Assembly: GCA_023213315.1 (NCBI GenBank)
Contig: JAKCPI010010880.1
Location: 224,461 to 288,460 of the forward strand
DNA: 64,000 nucleotides
Source: Euborellia annulipes
Lineage: Eukaryota > Arthropoda > Insecta > Dermaptera > Anisolabididae
Reading direction: 5' to 3'
Position numbers and translations under genes: made by a program. This document shows, in pieces, positions 10,201 to 25,338 of this stretch (position 1 is the stretch's first letter; every line of letters begins with the position of its first letter). A model generated the notes under the pieces. It did not search any database and was not told where the DNA came from. It was given only the letters and a program-made list of their open reading frames with translations.

Positions 10201-13200
10201 TATACTGGAAATTACATTATATAGGAGGAAAATATTTTTTAAAACGTTTATTTTAAAATTACCAAATCATTTCAAACAAAGTGCTATAAATGTTACAAAT
10301 GATACAATGATAAAAAAACAAAAAACATATCAATAAGAGTAAAGAAGCCCTCGGGCCGTGGTGTAGTGGCTAGCGTGCTGGCCTTCTATACCAAGGGTCG
10401 CAGATTCCTTTTATTTAAGCCCTTTGGATACCAAATGGTTTTTGGTCCGGTTTATCATGAGAACCAGAGTGAATATGCTTGGACCCCAATATATGTATTA
10501 ATAAATAACGGTTATAAAAAAGTCTTATATGGCCTAAGTTGCCGAAAAGACTGTGTGCATGTGTGAATGAGTGAGAGTGTGAATGGGAAAAAAGTGTGTG
10601 TTTAAAAAAAAAACTTTTTGTATGGGATTTCCTTTGGTGTTTTTGGTCCGGTTTATCATGAGAATCAGAGCCAATTCAAACAAAATAATTCATAGGCTGA
10701 CATTGTGAGTACTTCGTCATCTTAGTTATCTAAATTGACTTCATAAGTTTATGCTGCAGAAAAAAAATTTGTTTTGTTCCCCTGTGTAATCTATTTGAAA
10801 ATATAACATTTTACGCCATTAATCAATTATCTTTGATCCTTTTAATTTTATATATATATAAGAAAGTAGACCTATATGCCTCTGCAGCTGCAGAATGAAG
10901 TGTGGCTAACTCTCGCACATGACGCCTCGCCTCGTTGAGCATAGCCAGGAGAGCAGGAGCTTCAGGACGCAATGCAGCCAGACGTTTTACCATCGCTCGC
11001 TTCTCCTCTGTCAAACAAAATAAACCGTCACAACATATCCTTTACATCTATCTAAACTTAAAATAGACACCATGCAATCATTTCCTTAAGGAAAAATAGA
11101 AAATCAGGATATGAGCGTAGCAAAGAAAGGACTTTTAGATCTAATATGGATGTAGATTATTTTGCTGATGTAAATGAAATAAACCGCAAGTCAATGAAAG
11201 ATTAAAATCCTGCAAAAGTATATATAATATTAAAAGCAGAAAAGAAGAATACAATTTCTCTTAAAAAAAAGTGTATAATTTAATTTTTCTATTTGGAGAA
11301 CAATTATTGAGAACAATGCTAATTATACGTTCAAGGATTCCCTCAGTAAATCACCAATTACATATGTATGAACTGAGTAAAAGAAAGATACTATTAAAAT
11401 GATGACTCACAGGTGAATCAATTGAAATTAAAACAATTTTTAAACAAATATTATTTCATCAATGAAGTCAGTGGCTTTTCTATAGACAGGAGAAGGAGCA
11501 GGTGCAGCCAAAAATAAAAGCCTCCGATTTAATACAATTCAACGACAAATTTCAGGTGAATTTTATGTACCCATCTTCAGTCCTTCAAAATTGTTAAAGA
11601 CCCGGAGTTAGTCATTAGAGTAATTCATGTAAATTTATTCCGGGTTGCTCAGGGGCCCACATCTTGTGGGTACGTGGATGGCGACCACGAGCTATCCCAG
11701 CTGGGACTGGCAGTCCTCAATTCTTTAAATGTCTGCTTCTTCCTTCCTCTTTCCAATAGGCGTCAGACCTTGCGACAGACCGGCCTGTCCTATTTCTTCC
11801 GGTCGAAAAAAACCCATTCCGCCGACCCCGCACTGAGGGAATAAAGAAGGCTAGGAAAGAAGAAGATGTAAATTTATTCCGGGACTTTTTAACAATTTTG
11901 AAGGACTGAAGATGGGTAAATAAAATTCACCGTGAAACGTCTCGTTGAATTGTATTAAATCGGAGGCTTTTATTTTTGGCTGCACCTGCTCCTTCTCCTG
12001 TCAAAATATTATTTCATTGGTAAGACAAATTGCACTTTTGAAGAGGAAAATGATAATATTAGGAATATTGTAATACTAATTTTCCTATAGCAGAGATAGA
12101 AGAATTTTTACATTATTAAATTATTTTTTCTTATTTATAAATAAAAGCTATATTACTAGTAGTAGCCAAAAGTATTTAGATACCTTCTTGACATGGAGGC
12201 GGAACTGGGGTAGAAGCAAGAGCGGCGTAACGACGACGTCGAGCGGCGAGGATTAGGCAGCCAAGCATTGCGACTAGAGCAAAGAAGGCACCAATAGCTG
12301 CACCTGCAGCTACAGCTAGTGTCTGTCCTCCCCATGAGCTGCCATTTCCTATAAAAATTCAATATTAAGACAGAATTAGATAGAATTCAATATTAGACAT
12401 TATATTTTATTAAATAAAGCTCAGGAACCTTTAACACAATATTCCAAAGAAGATAAGGACCAATAGGTTCAATAAAAGTCATAAGGTTTTTATAAAATTC
12501 CAGACAGTTTCGTCCACTTGCTGATTGGTCTTAAGACCAATGACAACTTTGTGCCTGAATTAGATATGAGTCTATAAGGTCTGAAGATGGATTAATAAAT
12601 TTTGCCCGAAACATCTCCTTTCAGCATTATTGTTCAGAGGCCCACATCTTGTGGATGGCGACCACGATCTACCCGAGCTGGGACTGGCAGTTCTTATGTT
12701 CTTTACATATCTGTCACTTCCTTCAATATTTTCAAAAGGAGTCAGGCCGTCTTACGATCGCAAAAAACCCATTCCGCCGACCCCGCACTGCGGAATAAGG
12801 CTAGGAGAGAAGAAGTCTCCTTTCGGCATTTGGCATCCAAATGCATTTTTTTCTTTGCTGCTCTCGTACTTGCTCTTTCCCAATTTGTAACAACAACAGC
12901 AACTTCTCTCTGAATATATGTTACTCTTCTTAAGAGGGCTTAAGGCCACACCTCGTGATTAGACCTTTATCAAAAAATCACTATACAATAAATTCATTCA
13001 TTTTTGCTGCCCAGTTTTTCCTTGTTAACTGTAGATAGATTGAGATACCGTCAGTAATTTATTAATTCTCCTAAGCAGAGATTTCTGACAGGCTAAGATT
13101 CATCTGCAGAGCATTTTTATAACATCTAAAATAACTTTTCGATGCTGACATTCCCTGACTCTGTTGATAACCCAAATCCACTGGCTTCTGGTTCCAAATG

Positions 13201-16200
13201 TCAAGGGTTCGGATCCCGTCTCATGCGACAAAAATTTATTTCAATTAGATTGGCTACCAATTCAATTAAAATAAATATAGAAATGGATTTCGATGCCGAA
13301 AAAGACCTTAAGATAAAAAAAAATATGAAAAAAAGACATAACCCACCAACATATCACTCTAATTAGAGAAACCGCCACTAGAATCGCAGCAGTCAGCAAA
13401 TTTAGAACAGTTGAAAAATAACGTAGTTTGACTAGATAATTTAATATAAAAAATAAATAACCCCTATTTTTCAAATAAGTATAAATATTAATTAAATTCT
13501 GAATGGGAAATTTTAAATCTACATTTTTTTTTTTTTTTTTACAGAAATATGAACATTTTTGACTAGTTATCAGTGGCGGGCTGAATGGCGAATGGCGTCC
13601 AATTAATAATTGAAAAAAATTAAAAAAAAAAAAAAAAAACATTTCTGACATTTGCAAAGGGACCATCTGATTGAAAAAAAAGAAAAGTCTAATTATTTGA
13701 AAAGAACAATTAAATTTTAATTTCACCACGGCTCTCAACATTAAATGAAAGAATGATAAAGATCAAGTAAAAGAATGAAGTAAGTAATTTTTAATTAGTA
13801 GTCCTCTAATAAACTTGCACGTCTACTTTTTATGCTTTATTTTCAAAAATAATGAATCCCTTTTCAAATATGTTTATTAAAATATGATTATAATGGGCTA
13901 ACTTAAAAATAGAATTAATAGAAAACTGACTAAATGAATTTCTTATATTATTTATCATCAATAATATATCTAATTTCTTTTAAAGATGAGTTTTATCTGT
14001 CTTCTTATTAATGGATTTATATTGAGATTTGAGAGACGATTAGGGAAAAAGTTGTTGAAAACAATTTAAATTCAAATCAATCTGAAACTGAGGAGGCAAT
14101 TGTGTTTTTGGTTTTACTGAGTCAACTCTTCAAATCAATTTAAGATATTGGAATAGAAACACTACTCACTTTTGTTAGCAACTTCTGCTAGGACATTTAT
14201 TTGCTCTTTTTGACAAATTATTTTTATCACCAAGGTGAATTCCTAGCAAATTCTAATCTATTTTTTTATGCAATTCAAACTTTTTGTGTTCAAACTTAAG
14301 TAGTATTTCTACACAGTCAACTTTCATAAATATAATACTTTTATAAAAATAATTTTTACAGGAATATTCAATTTTTACTCTTCCTTAAAGTCTGGATCAT
14401 AAGGAGTGTCGATTCAATTTCATAGACTCTGATAAACAAACGATTTCATCACAAAACAGATAAATATTTCCAGGAGTGTTGAGTTTGAGTGTGTAAGTAG
14501 ATAATTTCTTTTATATTATACTGGAATGCAGGTGCAGTCAAAAAATGTAAAGCCTCTGGATGCTTACATAATACCGAGACTTTTCGGGTTAAATTTATTG
14601 TCCCCAGTCGTTTATTCTCAAATAGCCCAGAGTTAGTTAAAGTTAGACGGGGCCTATACATTTAATTTTTCTTGTAATGTCCTTTGTGCAAATAATGACG
14701 ATGAATCGGGTTTATTAGCGAGTATCAATTTCACCCGAAACGTCTCGGTATTCTGTAAGCATTCAGAGACTTTATTTTTTGGCTGCACCTGCCTTCCAGT
14801 AGAAAATCCTTATCTACAGCCACTTCTTCAAATACTAATCTCATTTATTTTTACAAATTCTATCATTTCTTGTTTTATTTTTTATTTTCTTATATTTTTA
14901 TATTAAATTTAAACATTGTGGCAAGAATTAGCTGTGATATTCCATATGGAAGGGATGTTAAGAAAAATTTTCTCCTAACGATAGCCACTTTGCAATGGGG
15001 AAGATAAAAGCTCATAGTAAGAGAGTTTCTATTTCCTGTTTTCTGTTTCCATCGCTCTTCAATATAGGACATTCTCCAAAGTAGAAATTTGGTTGAACTT
15101 AAGTGGGAACAAGTGAGTAATTGGTATTATGGATGAGCCTTCAGCATGACAATCTCTGTCAAATGGTACTAGTCATTTGTTGTTATTTCGCTTATTTTTA
15201 TTAAAATATCTAATACCGATAAATAAACTTCCGTTCAGGAAAACATTTCCTTTAAATAAACAAGAATCTCGGAAATAATGTTTTAAAATATTTTTTAATT
15301 AATCTCTCATTTTTCCAAATATTTAAATTAAAGGCTTGAACCCAAAATTTATGGAAATTATTATTTCGTAATATGATTTTCATATTTTTTTAAAATACAG
15401 TAAAGTCTTGCTAAACCGACCTAAACGAGATTGGCCCTATGCCGAATTCTGAAAATGCCGGATTACCCAAAACATATAAAATGTATACATAATACTATAT
15501 AATACTATTTTTACTCAGGGGCCCACGTCTTGGGGATACGATGGCGACCACGAGTTGCAAGAGCTGGGACAGGCAGCCCTTCAGTTTTTTGAATGTCTGT
15601 CTCTTCCTTCCTCTTTTCAACAGGCGTCAGACCGTGCGATAGGCCGGCCTGTCCTATTTCTTTCGCGGAAAAAGTGAGGTCCGCCTCACGATATAAGGTC
15701 AGGAGAGAAGAAGAAGAAGAAGAAGACTATATAGTACTATTTATTGCTTATTTATCTCTTAAAAAAAAAAACTTTGTTTTCTTAAATTACCCCTTTTTTT
15801 GCTTCAATATCCCTTTACAACGCTGGCTTAACCAGTATCCCGGAGTATCAAAGTCCGAATTAGCAAAACTCTACTGTATATTGGATTTATTTTTAAAAGA
15901 GATTTGAGAAAATAAATTTATTCATATTATTAAAAAAAAATTCTATATTTTAGATACTCACCGGCGCAGACACGACCCATATATCCTACTCGATCTGACC
16001 ATCGTGAAGAGTAACCCGAAGGGCATGAGGAGACACACTCTCGTGTGCCGAGAACAATGAAATATCGACACTTAATGCATTCAAATTGCGAAGAAGAGGA
16101 TAGTTGACAACGAAGGCAGTTCTTATCTGGACATTTAGGATCTGAAAAAAAAAACACTCAGTAAGTTTTCATTGTTCAAAATCTGGTGAGACTGAGCGCT

Positions 16201-19200
16201 CAGCACTTTCTCTTACCCTTCCTTCGGTAAGAGAAATTTGTGCACCGTGCTGGTCACTCCAAATTTGTTGTGTCGAGATATATTAAGTTTCCCATAGCAC
16301 CTTAGTTTCAAACTTGCACTTTAAATGTTGACTGCTTGAAGTAAACTATGGTTATTTTTCAAAATTTTAATCTCATATTTGGATATTTTATACCCAATAG
16401 AGAATCCTAAATAAATACAAAATTTCATAAGAATTGTGTAAAAAGTTCCAAAGGGGACCGACGTCCTTTTCAATCGAATTTTATTTAATTAATTAATTAA
16501 TTTAATTTAATTTACATTCAAATCCCCATAGGGATTTAACATTGGCTCTATGGAAGGTAGAGCCGGAAAATGAATTTGAAAAATCTGAAATACTACAATA
16601 CATCACTAAAGTGTACTTCAAACAATTTTCACGAAAGATTTTACTGACATACTTTTTAAAGAGCATCTAAAAAATAGTTAGTTAATCAATTTTAATCGAA
16701 ATCTTCAAAGCCAATTTTGTAAAAATCGAAAAAAACTGAAAAAGTACATCAATAAAGTACTAGTACTTTTTGGTTGATTTTGTTCAAAAGCTTATTTTCA
16801 AACCTCAGGGGGGGGGGTGCCTAACTTAAATATAAAATTTCAATCTCGTAGCTCATTTCCTTCATGGTTAAAATGTCCACAGCAACAACACAGAACAATT
16901 AGCGCGTCCCACTTTTTTGGACTCAGGGGACCTCAAAACATGTATTCCCATCGACATCGAATTACTTTCTCTCTAAATATACATACTGTATATAGGCAAG
17001 AGAAAGTAAAAAATTTATTTTATTTTTGTATAAAAACACTCTAGATAAATCTTAAATTAAAGTAATATGTTCACTAATAAATCAATTTAAAAACTTCTTG
17101 AATCTTTCTTATGTTATTTTGCAAGCTGAGCTTGAAGAACCTGCTAGTTAAAATTTTAATCATGTCATAATGAAGGAAGGGGGAAGGTGGCGGGGGGATA
17201 AAGCGTGACATTCAGTTTTTCATTAATATATCCTATTCATAAATTTCTATCTAATAATTATATAAGAACACAGGAATTGAAAGGTTACTGAGTGATCGGT
17301 TGCTTACAGGAAAAATAAATTGTTTTTACTTTTATTAACTATTCGTATAACTGTCATTATATAAGATACGGTATCTTTAAATTAACAAAAAAATATTAAA
17401 TAGCTGTTCATTTATAATTATTTAAAAAAAAAGGATATCTTATATGAAAAAATAAAATTGATATTAATTCAATAAAAATAAAAGTTAAAAAAAAAATTTA
17501 ATTAAAAATTTAAAAAATCTTGTGTGACTGGCGCACAGCACACAACTTTCTCTTACCCTTCGGCAAATGAAAGTTGTCTACTGTGCTTGCCACACCAGAT
17601 TTTTTGAGTCGATATATATTTAGTTTCCCATAACACCTTAGTTCCGAACTTGACCACTTGCATTTCATAAGTAAAAAACTGAAATACATCAGTAAAGTGT
17701 ACTTCAAACAATTTTCACGAAAAATTTTACTAATATACTTTTTGAAGGGCGTCTAAAAAGTAGTTGATTTATGAATTTTAATCATAATCGTTGTAGCCAA
17801 TTTTGAGAAAATCGGAAAAAAGTGAAAAAATCTTAACCTTTTTCTACGAAGTACAAGAGTAAAGTGTGCTTCAAAAGATTTCAAGGGCAAAATGAGAATA
17901 TACATTTTAAAGAGCATGTATAAAATAATTGATTTTTGAATTTTAATCAATATCGTTGCATGAAATTTTGAGAAAATCGAAAAAAAAACTGAAAAAGTAC
18001 ATCAGTATAGTACTAGTACTCTTTTGCCGATTTTGATTAAAAGCTTATTTTGAGTGTCCGAGAGGGTAGTTAATTTAAATATAAAATTTCAATCTGGTAG
18101 CTCAATTCCTTCATGATTAAAATCATAATACACACAGACAGACAGACAGACCACTTTTTTGACTCAGGGGACCTCAAAACATGTATATCCATCTAAATCC
18201 CGACATCGAATTTTTGACATGATCGCAATACTTTCTCTCTATATATTTCATATATAGGGTAAGAGAAAGTAAAAATTATGACCCTTCCATGATCTACCAA
18301 AATTTTATTCCTTTTCGAATTTTTTATTTTGTCACTCCCATAAATCCACTTTATTAAATATCATTTAATTATTTTTCCTGCCTCGGATTCTCCCGGTCCC
18401 GCCATCAATGAGTAAAAATAAGATTCATAAATACAACAATATTTTAAGATGGGAAAAGAATGATTCAATAATATTATTTTGGTAGGAATAGTAAACATTA
18501 TTTATTCATAACAAACACGGAATCTTATGGGATAAACATAAGAATGATTCATTCATTCTTTCATGTTAAATTTGTTAATAGCTAAATATATTGAAATATG
18601 TCATTCTTAATTCAGTCAATTCTTAAAACTTTTTAAATATAATTAGTGAACATTTTATTAATCTTTTAATATTTCATGCGGGTTAATCTTGAAAATTAAC
18701 TTCCTTGAAAACAATTGAATTTTTTTTAGTGATTCATACTATTTTTGATTTTTAAATTTTTTAATTTCTCTTACCCTATATATGAAATATATAGAGATAA
18801 AGTAATATTTAAATTTAATTTATTGTCTTTCTTTTTTAGTTTAAAGCATCATACAAAGCCGTTTTTCATGTGGGGGATGAAAAAATCAAAAAGTTGAATT
18901 TTTTCTAATAATTGTGTGACGTTCTAAACTACGAGCCTATCTTTTTTTCGGCATCACTCATGAAGTTTCATTTTTTGTTTTTTTTTTCGTGTATCGGGCG
19001 GTGGTTCTTCCTCTTTTGAGATTTTATTTATTTTTTTTTTTAACACACGTTGAAGGCTTTGAAATTTTACACTTAACAATGAAAATTTTCGAAAAACATA
19101 AACAGCGGCGATTCCCTAATGACGTTGTGGGAAATGCTCAACTAAGGGTGTCCTTAATTTAATCTTTCGTGAGGTTGGACGCCCGTGGACTGTTTTTTAG

Positions 19201-22200
19201 ACACCCCAAAGTGCCGTGCTTGAAACTGAGGGAGCGAGCGCACTATCTAAATATGCCTCTGAACATAAAAAAATAATAGGTGCTTATGGCAATATTTTTT
19301 TAAAACGTTTCTCATTCTAACGTTATTCACTTCTGGGTATTTAAATTGTATTGGCTATTAATTTTAAATAATAAAATCTAAATCCCCGATTCAATAAAAA
19401 AGAAACCTATCCTAGTAGCAATTTTTTCTCCAAAAATGATCTTTGTTTCAATAATAAATTTCCCCTTGGCCTAGCTAAGAAAGTGAAATAATTAGACCCT
19501 CCCAAAAATAACGGCTGATTTTCATTAAATATCTTTCCTTTCCTTAAACTTGTAAGATTGAATGAGTCAACTCCAGATGGAGTGGCAACTTTTTGAATAT
19601 AAACTTATTTTATAATCTTTATGAACTGTGGGTCACAGTTTCTTCCCTCGAACACACATGGGGGGCCGAACACATCTGGTGTGTTCGATCCCCTGGGCGA
19701 CACTGATTATTTATTTATTTTAGCTTTAAAAATATATCTTTCAAGAAAAATAATATTTTTCTTTTTGGGGCAATGATTTAAAGGAAGAATAAAGATATAA
19801 GGTCAAGGTTAGATAAATATTAAATTTTTTTCATAATAATAAATATTTAAATGAACCACTTCCAAAAGAGATAAAAGACCATTATAGAAACGGAGTGTCT
19901 GATAAAATAAATATCTGTGATATAAATTCAAATGGTGAATAATTTTTGTTGTTTTTACATAAAACTTCAATAAAATAAAAATAATTAATTATTAATAAAT
20001 AATCTTTAAAGCCCGGATGATTCATAAATAAAGATCGTAACGATTGTAAAAATGAAATAAGAAAAGCGTGTGAATTATAAATTATTCATTTTTACTTTTT
20101 TTTTTTTTTATAAATTCTAATTTAAATAATTTCATTTTAATCGAATATTTTTATCACTTTCCAAAAATTTACAAAAATTAAAAAGCTATGAGAATATGTT
20201 TTGAATTCACTTAACAAATTTACTCATGAAATTACACTTTCGGGGATTCATGGGCCTGGATAAACAGTTCTATAATTAGGGCTCATATTAAAAAGTTTCA
20301 ATTTACGCTCCCTCCTCTCAACTCGAAAAATTGTTTATGGACCGAAACTCCTCAAACTACGCTGATTTTTTGGCAAGGGTGTAGGAAGGGAAAAACAAAA
20401 AATAAAATTTTTTCTTTAGTAGACTGAAATTAGCGATCTATCATAATTTAAATAAACGAGTGCGGTACTGTGGTCCAGTAGTAGGGCATGTTGAGCGTAA
20501 ATCGACAGATCCGTGGTGCAACTCCCGGCGGTACCTACATTTTTCGCTTATTTAAATTAATAAATACTTGGTTATATGTTTTTCATTTTTTTATTTTCCC
20601 TAAAGAGTTTATTTCCTAATATTTATTATTATTTACATCTATATATTTTACTTATTGCGGGCTCCTCTTTCACCACGCGTTCGATACGACAACCAGATTA
20701 TGAAATTTTATTAGAGCCCCCTCACCACTTCTCGCGAATTCTTTAAAGTTGTCTTAAGCTGGACGAACCCTAGTAGGGGGTCAGTGCTGGATTACGCCTA
20801 GGCCCGTGAGGTCCGGACCTAGGGCGGCACGATTTTGAAGGGCTGCAAAATTTTCGGAATGCCAAATTTTTTGGGACGAAAAAATCTAAGGACGGTTCAT
20901 CAAACGGAGCCTAGGGCGGCAATAAGCCTAGATCCGGCACTGAGGGGGATATCATCTGGCCCGATGCGGCTCGCTAAAGTAAATATTCTTTAGCACATAG
21001 CTGCTTAAACTGAGGGTCGGCGTATCCATTCCCGGGGACCGAAAAATAATTTTGACATTAACTTTATTGTGATGAAGTCAGGAAAAAAAACAAGACGATT
21101 GTAGCCAAATATTCTAAATTCTTGAACTCACGGCTGACGTTTCGGCCCGAGGTCTAGACCATCTTCAGAGCCGGCTGGCAATAATCAAAAAGTGTGGATA
21201 TTTGCAAAAACAGCGACAACATTCAGCGTGTGGTCTGCTCATAGCCTAAGATTTTCTCTACGTCATAGCAAAACGTAGAGAAAATCTTAGGCTATGAGCA
21301 GACCACACGCTGAATGTTGTCGCTGTTTTTGCAAATATCCACACTTTTTGATTATTGCCAGCCGGCTCTGAAGATGGCCTAGACCTCGGGCCGAAACGTC
21401 AGCCGTGAGTTCAAGAATTGAAATAAAAGAATATTTGACTGCAATCGTCTTGTTTTTTTCCTGGCTCCTTCACAATAAAGCCAACAGCCACAGATCTTCA
21501 TCAACATTAACTTTATGTCATCCAACTTTTCGATTTTACTCTAATATTTTTATTTATTTTATATCCTAATAAATATGTTCATCTTTATAAAATTGCAAGA
21601 GCATTTATTAAAATAACCATTTTTGGTCCTGGAAGTTTAAGAACCCCTGCCTTAGCATTATATGAAAGATCTGGGGAAGAATTGCAATGAATACATCATT
21701 CATTGCAATTCTTCCCCAGAGACTAGCTTTATACTTCCTTCACATTTATATTTTAACTCTTTTCTCCGTTCTGGCCCCATTTTTCTCAATCTTAAAATTT
21801 CTTATTATGAAACCTAGTTTATAATCAGCACGCTTATCAGCCCTACATTACATTCTTTTGCAAATTATTTTGTTAAGTTTAACATCCTTAGCATTCAGCA
21901 TCTTAAATGCAAGACTTTAAAAACATTAACCAACAAATCTCATTTGGTATACACATGCTAATAAATTTAAAAGTATTTTTTAATCCTTAAATCCTAAATG
22001 AATGAAATTCGACATGATATTTCTTAATTATTCTTCTTTATTATCTAATATTTCCTGACTTTTTAAGGGGTTTTAGATAATTTTTGACTTAAAAGATGTT
22101 TTTCCCTGCAGGGATGCAATAAGGAAGTCATCATTGAAAAGACGTCTTTGAATCGAGTGAAGGGAAGAAAGGGATGCTCTCCATATGTGTGTCCTCAATT

Positions 22201-25200
22201 CAAGCAAAGGACGGATCTGAGCTTTGTAAAGAGTGATCAGAAGAAGAATCCAAACATGCTAACAGCAGGTTTAACGACAGAAGAAATATCGTATTGTCAT
22301 TCAAAGAAATTATTACACCAAGAACAAAAAGTGAGTATTTATGGTGTCTGCAAAATATCGACGGTATAATAATGAAAATATATTTTTTTTTTCTGCTAAA
22401 GGGTTATAGTATACATACCAGTATATATATATTTAATTAATTAATTGTACCGATGGGTACATGGGGACTTTCCACACTCTGATTCCTAGAGGCATAAAAA
22501 TGTTAGACAGAAAGATGTCCTTCGTCGTCCTTAATAAAATTATGGCCTTCCCTTAACCAAATGAAGCCTATATACATATCATATCTATCTTCTTAATTTA
22601 GTTTTCTAGACCTCATTATTATGAATCAGATATTAATATTCATCAAATACCTCCATTCGGACTTTTCAAGTCATAGTTTATTTAACAAATTTCGTGAGTA
22701 TTTTTTTATTTTCCTCTTGACTAAACGACTCCTGGCCTCCGGGAATTAAACTCAAGATCTCCAGCCAAGACGGAGCATCGGTGTGTTTCTATTTGCCCGA
22801 GACCACCAGACCATCGACAACACAAACAAAAACTCACTCCATATAGGCAGTTAGCTTTGCAATTTCCCCCACAAGTGAGAAGTTTTTATCCAAAAATTTC
22901 TCCCATGTTCACCAGCCTGGGGTCCCACATTTTCGTCAGCCTGGGAACGTTTGATCCTTCAGCGAAGTAAATATACTCACACTTTAGAAATACAAGACAT
23001 TTTTAAGTTACTGTATACATCGTGGTTTATTTAATAATACAAAAATTAATTATAATAAAATAAAACGTTTCGGCTGTTAATTCTGCTGTCAGCATCAGGT
23101 AGATGCATACTAATTGAGCAAAAACTGAGTAGTTAGTGCTTATTGTTCAAAGTAAATTCATTTACCTGTTGAAGGCTACAAAATTAAAAGCCGAAACCAG
23201 TGACGGCGCTACGGGGGGGAGGGGGTGAAGTCCTACCCCGACAATGGTATCTGCCCCCTTGGATGTCTCCCCCCCAATTTTTTTTTTCTCTGTTGATTTA
23301 ATCTATATGTATAATGTCCGCCCTTCCTGTTGGCAAGTTTGCCCCAATCCTGCCCCCCCCCCCCCCATTGAGAAAAAACTGGCGCGGTCACTGGCCCAAA
23401 CGTTGTATTTTATTGTAATTAATAACACTTTTGTATTATTATTTGCTAAAATAAACCAAGATTATGCCAAAAAATGTTTTTTATTTCTAATAACAATAAT
23501 CGTGAGTCTAAATCAATTAAGCAATACCCACAATTTGTTAAATACTGTAATTCGTATCTTCTTTGTTTTGTGTTTAAACTTTCTCGCCAAATAGTTTATA
23601 AGTAAAATATATGAGAGGATAAATTTATGAAAAAGCTTTTATATTTTAGAATTAAATAAACAAATAATACACTAGACTTTTTGTTTCAAGATATGTATTA
23701 ATTTTAAATTAACACTTCCGACATATTTTCAGAAGTAATTTATATGATTTAAATGAATAATTATAAAATTATTAGAAATTCCAATATATATAATTTCTTG
23801 ACATACTTTTGTTTAGTTTCCCATTTATAAACTTTCAATATTTTCTTAATCTTACTTGCAAACCTCTCAATATGTTTTATTTTATTCTAAAGTATGTAAA
23901 TATTAATATAATCAACATTTAACGTCAAAATAGGACAACGCACTTTTTAAAGGATTCTAACATATTTCTTTTTTCTTGTGAAATAAATCTGATTGAAGTA
24001 AGAGGTTGCAATAGCATTTTTAACGGGACTTCTGGTGCTTGTGAGTTTAGACAGCCCAATTCCCGCGCCATGCCCTCTAGATGTTAATTCACCTAAAACA
24101 TACTTCACTGCTTATTCCCAAAACTTTTATTGAAAGGACAATGATCAATTTAATAGTCATTTAGTGTCCCTGATTGAAACGATGACCTACGCGTGGGTTG
24201 GCAAAGATCAAATGTTCATCTAAAGAGAGCTCGAAAGAAGAAGAAGAACAAGCAATCTTCAAACAGAATCTTATTTCATTACATTTAAAAATTAAATGAC
24301 CTCATTTCGTGTTGCGCGATTGTTTTAGATTACACAATTTTAATATATTTTAGAAAAATAAAATTTTTAAAATTTTTTTAGATTGACGACTGATTTGTTA
24401 AATACAAAATTTATACAAGTATCAAAACGGATTCACCAAACAAAAAAAAAAACAATCCTAATATTTTGAATTTATTTTCTATCACTAAGGTATTTACAAA
24501 TTGATATAGACAACATTCATTTGCTCTGGGTAATATTTTATATTTTGTGTATTTAATAAATAACAACAAACAAAAGACCATAAAGTTAGACCATGGCCAG
24601 GGATCTTTTTATTAGGAAGGAAGTCCAAATAAACTTGCTGGCCAAATGGTTCAAACGCCCAGGGCCATTGCTGAAAATAATAATAATAATAAGAATCTTG
24701 ATACACAACTCGGGTTCAAATCCCACTTGCCGTAAAAATTTTCAAACATTGCCAAAGTCTCCTCAGTCTCTCTGTAATTGGAATTAATCTCTATTGAGAA
24801 ATGGGAAAATTAAAAAAAAAATTAACGAAAAGTCGGCCCCCTCTCCCCTCCACTCCTGATTGCACTTCAATTTCTCCACCTTTCTTTGTATAATTGCTTG
24901 GGGGAAGGGGGGGGGGGTCGGACATTTTGATCTTTTCATTTTGTTTGAATTTATTTTAAATATTATTAATCATTAAACCATCCTTAAATTAAAGGATCCT
25001 ATTTAATGCCAAACTGGATAGCCCTTTAAAAAATTTCATATCCCCCCCCTCTAGAGAACCATTGTGGTTAAATTAACTAGTGGTTTTGTTTTTTATTCAT
25101 GTTCCTACAATAGAATTTTTATTTATTCTTATTTTATTATCCATTTTACTTTCTCGTACCCTATATATGAAATATATAGGAGAGAAAGTATTGCGATCAT

Positions 25201-25304
25201 GTCAAAAATTCGATGTCGAGATTTTGATGGATATACATGTTTTGAGGTCCCCTGAGTCCAAAAAAAGTGGGTCCCGCAAATTGGTCTGTGTGTGTGTGTG
25301 TGTG

Positions 25305-25338
<34 letters not shown>

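Noticed and set aside
12156..12362. Reverse frame beginning MNFYRKWQLMGRTD
   Set aside because: Out of phase with the flanking exons; the splice-consistent frame encodes a transmembrane helix instead.
13262..13741. 159-codon reverse frame
   Set aside because: Made of poly-Phe/Lys from T/A homopolymers and a SINE tail; no splice or start support.
23244..23594. 116-codon forward frame
   Set aside because: Spans a hAT-type MITE with C-runs and part of a palindromic element; no coding signature.
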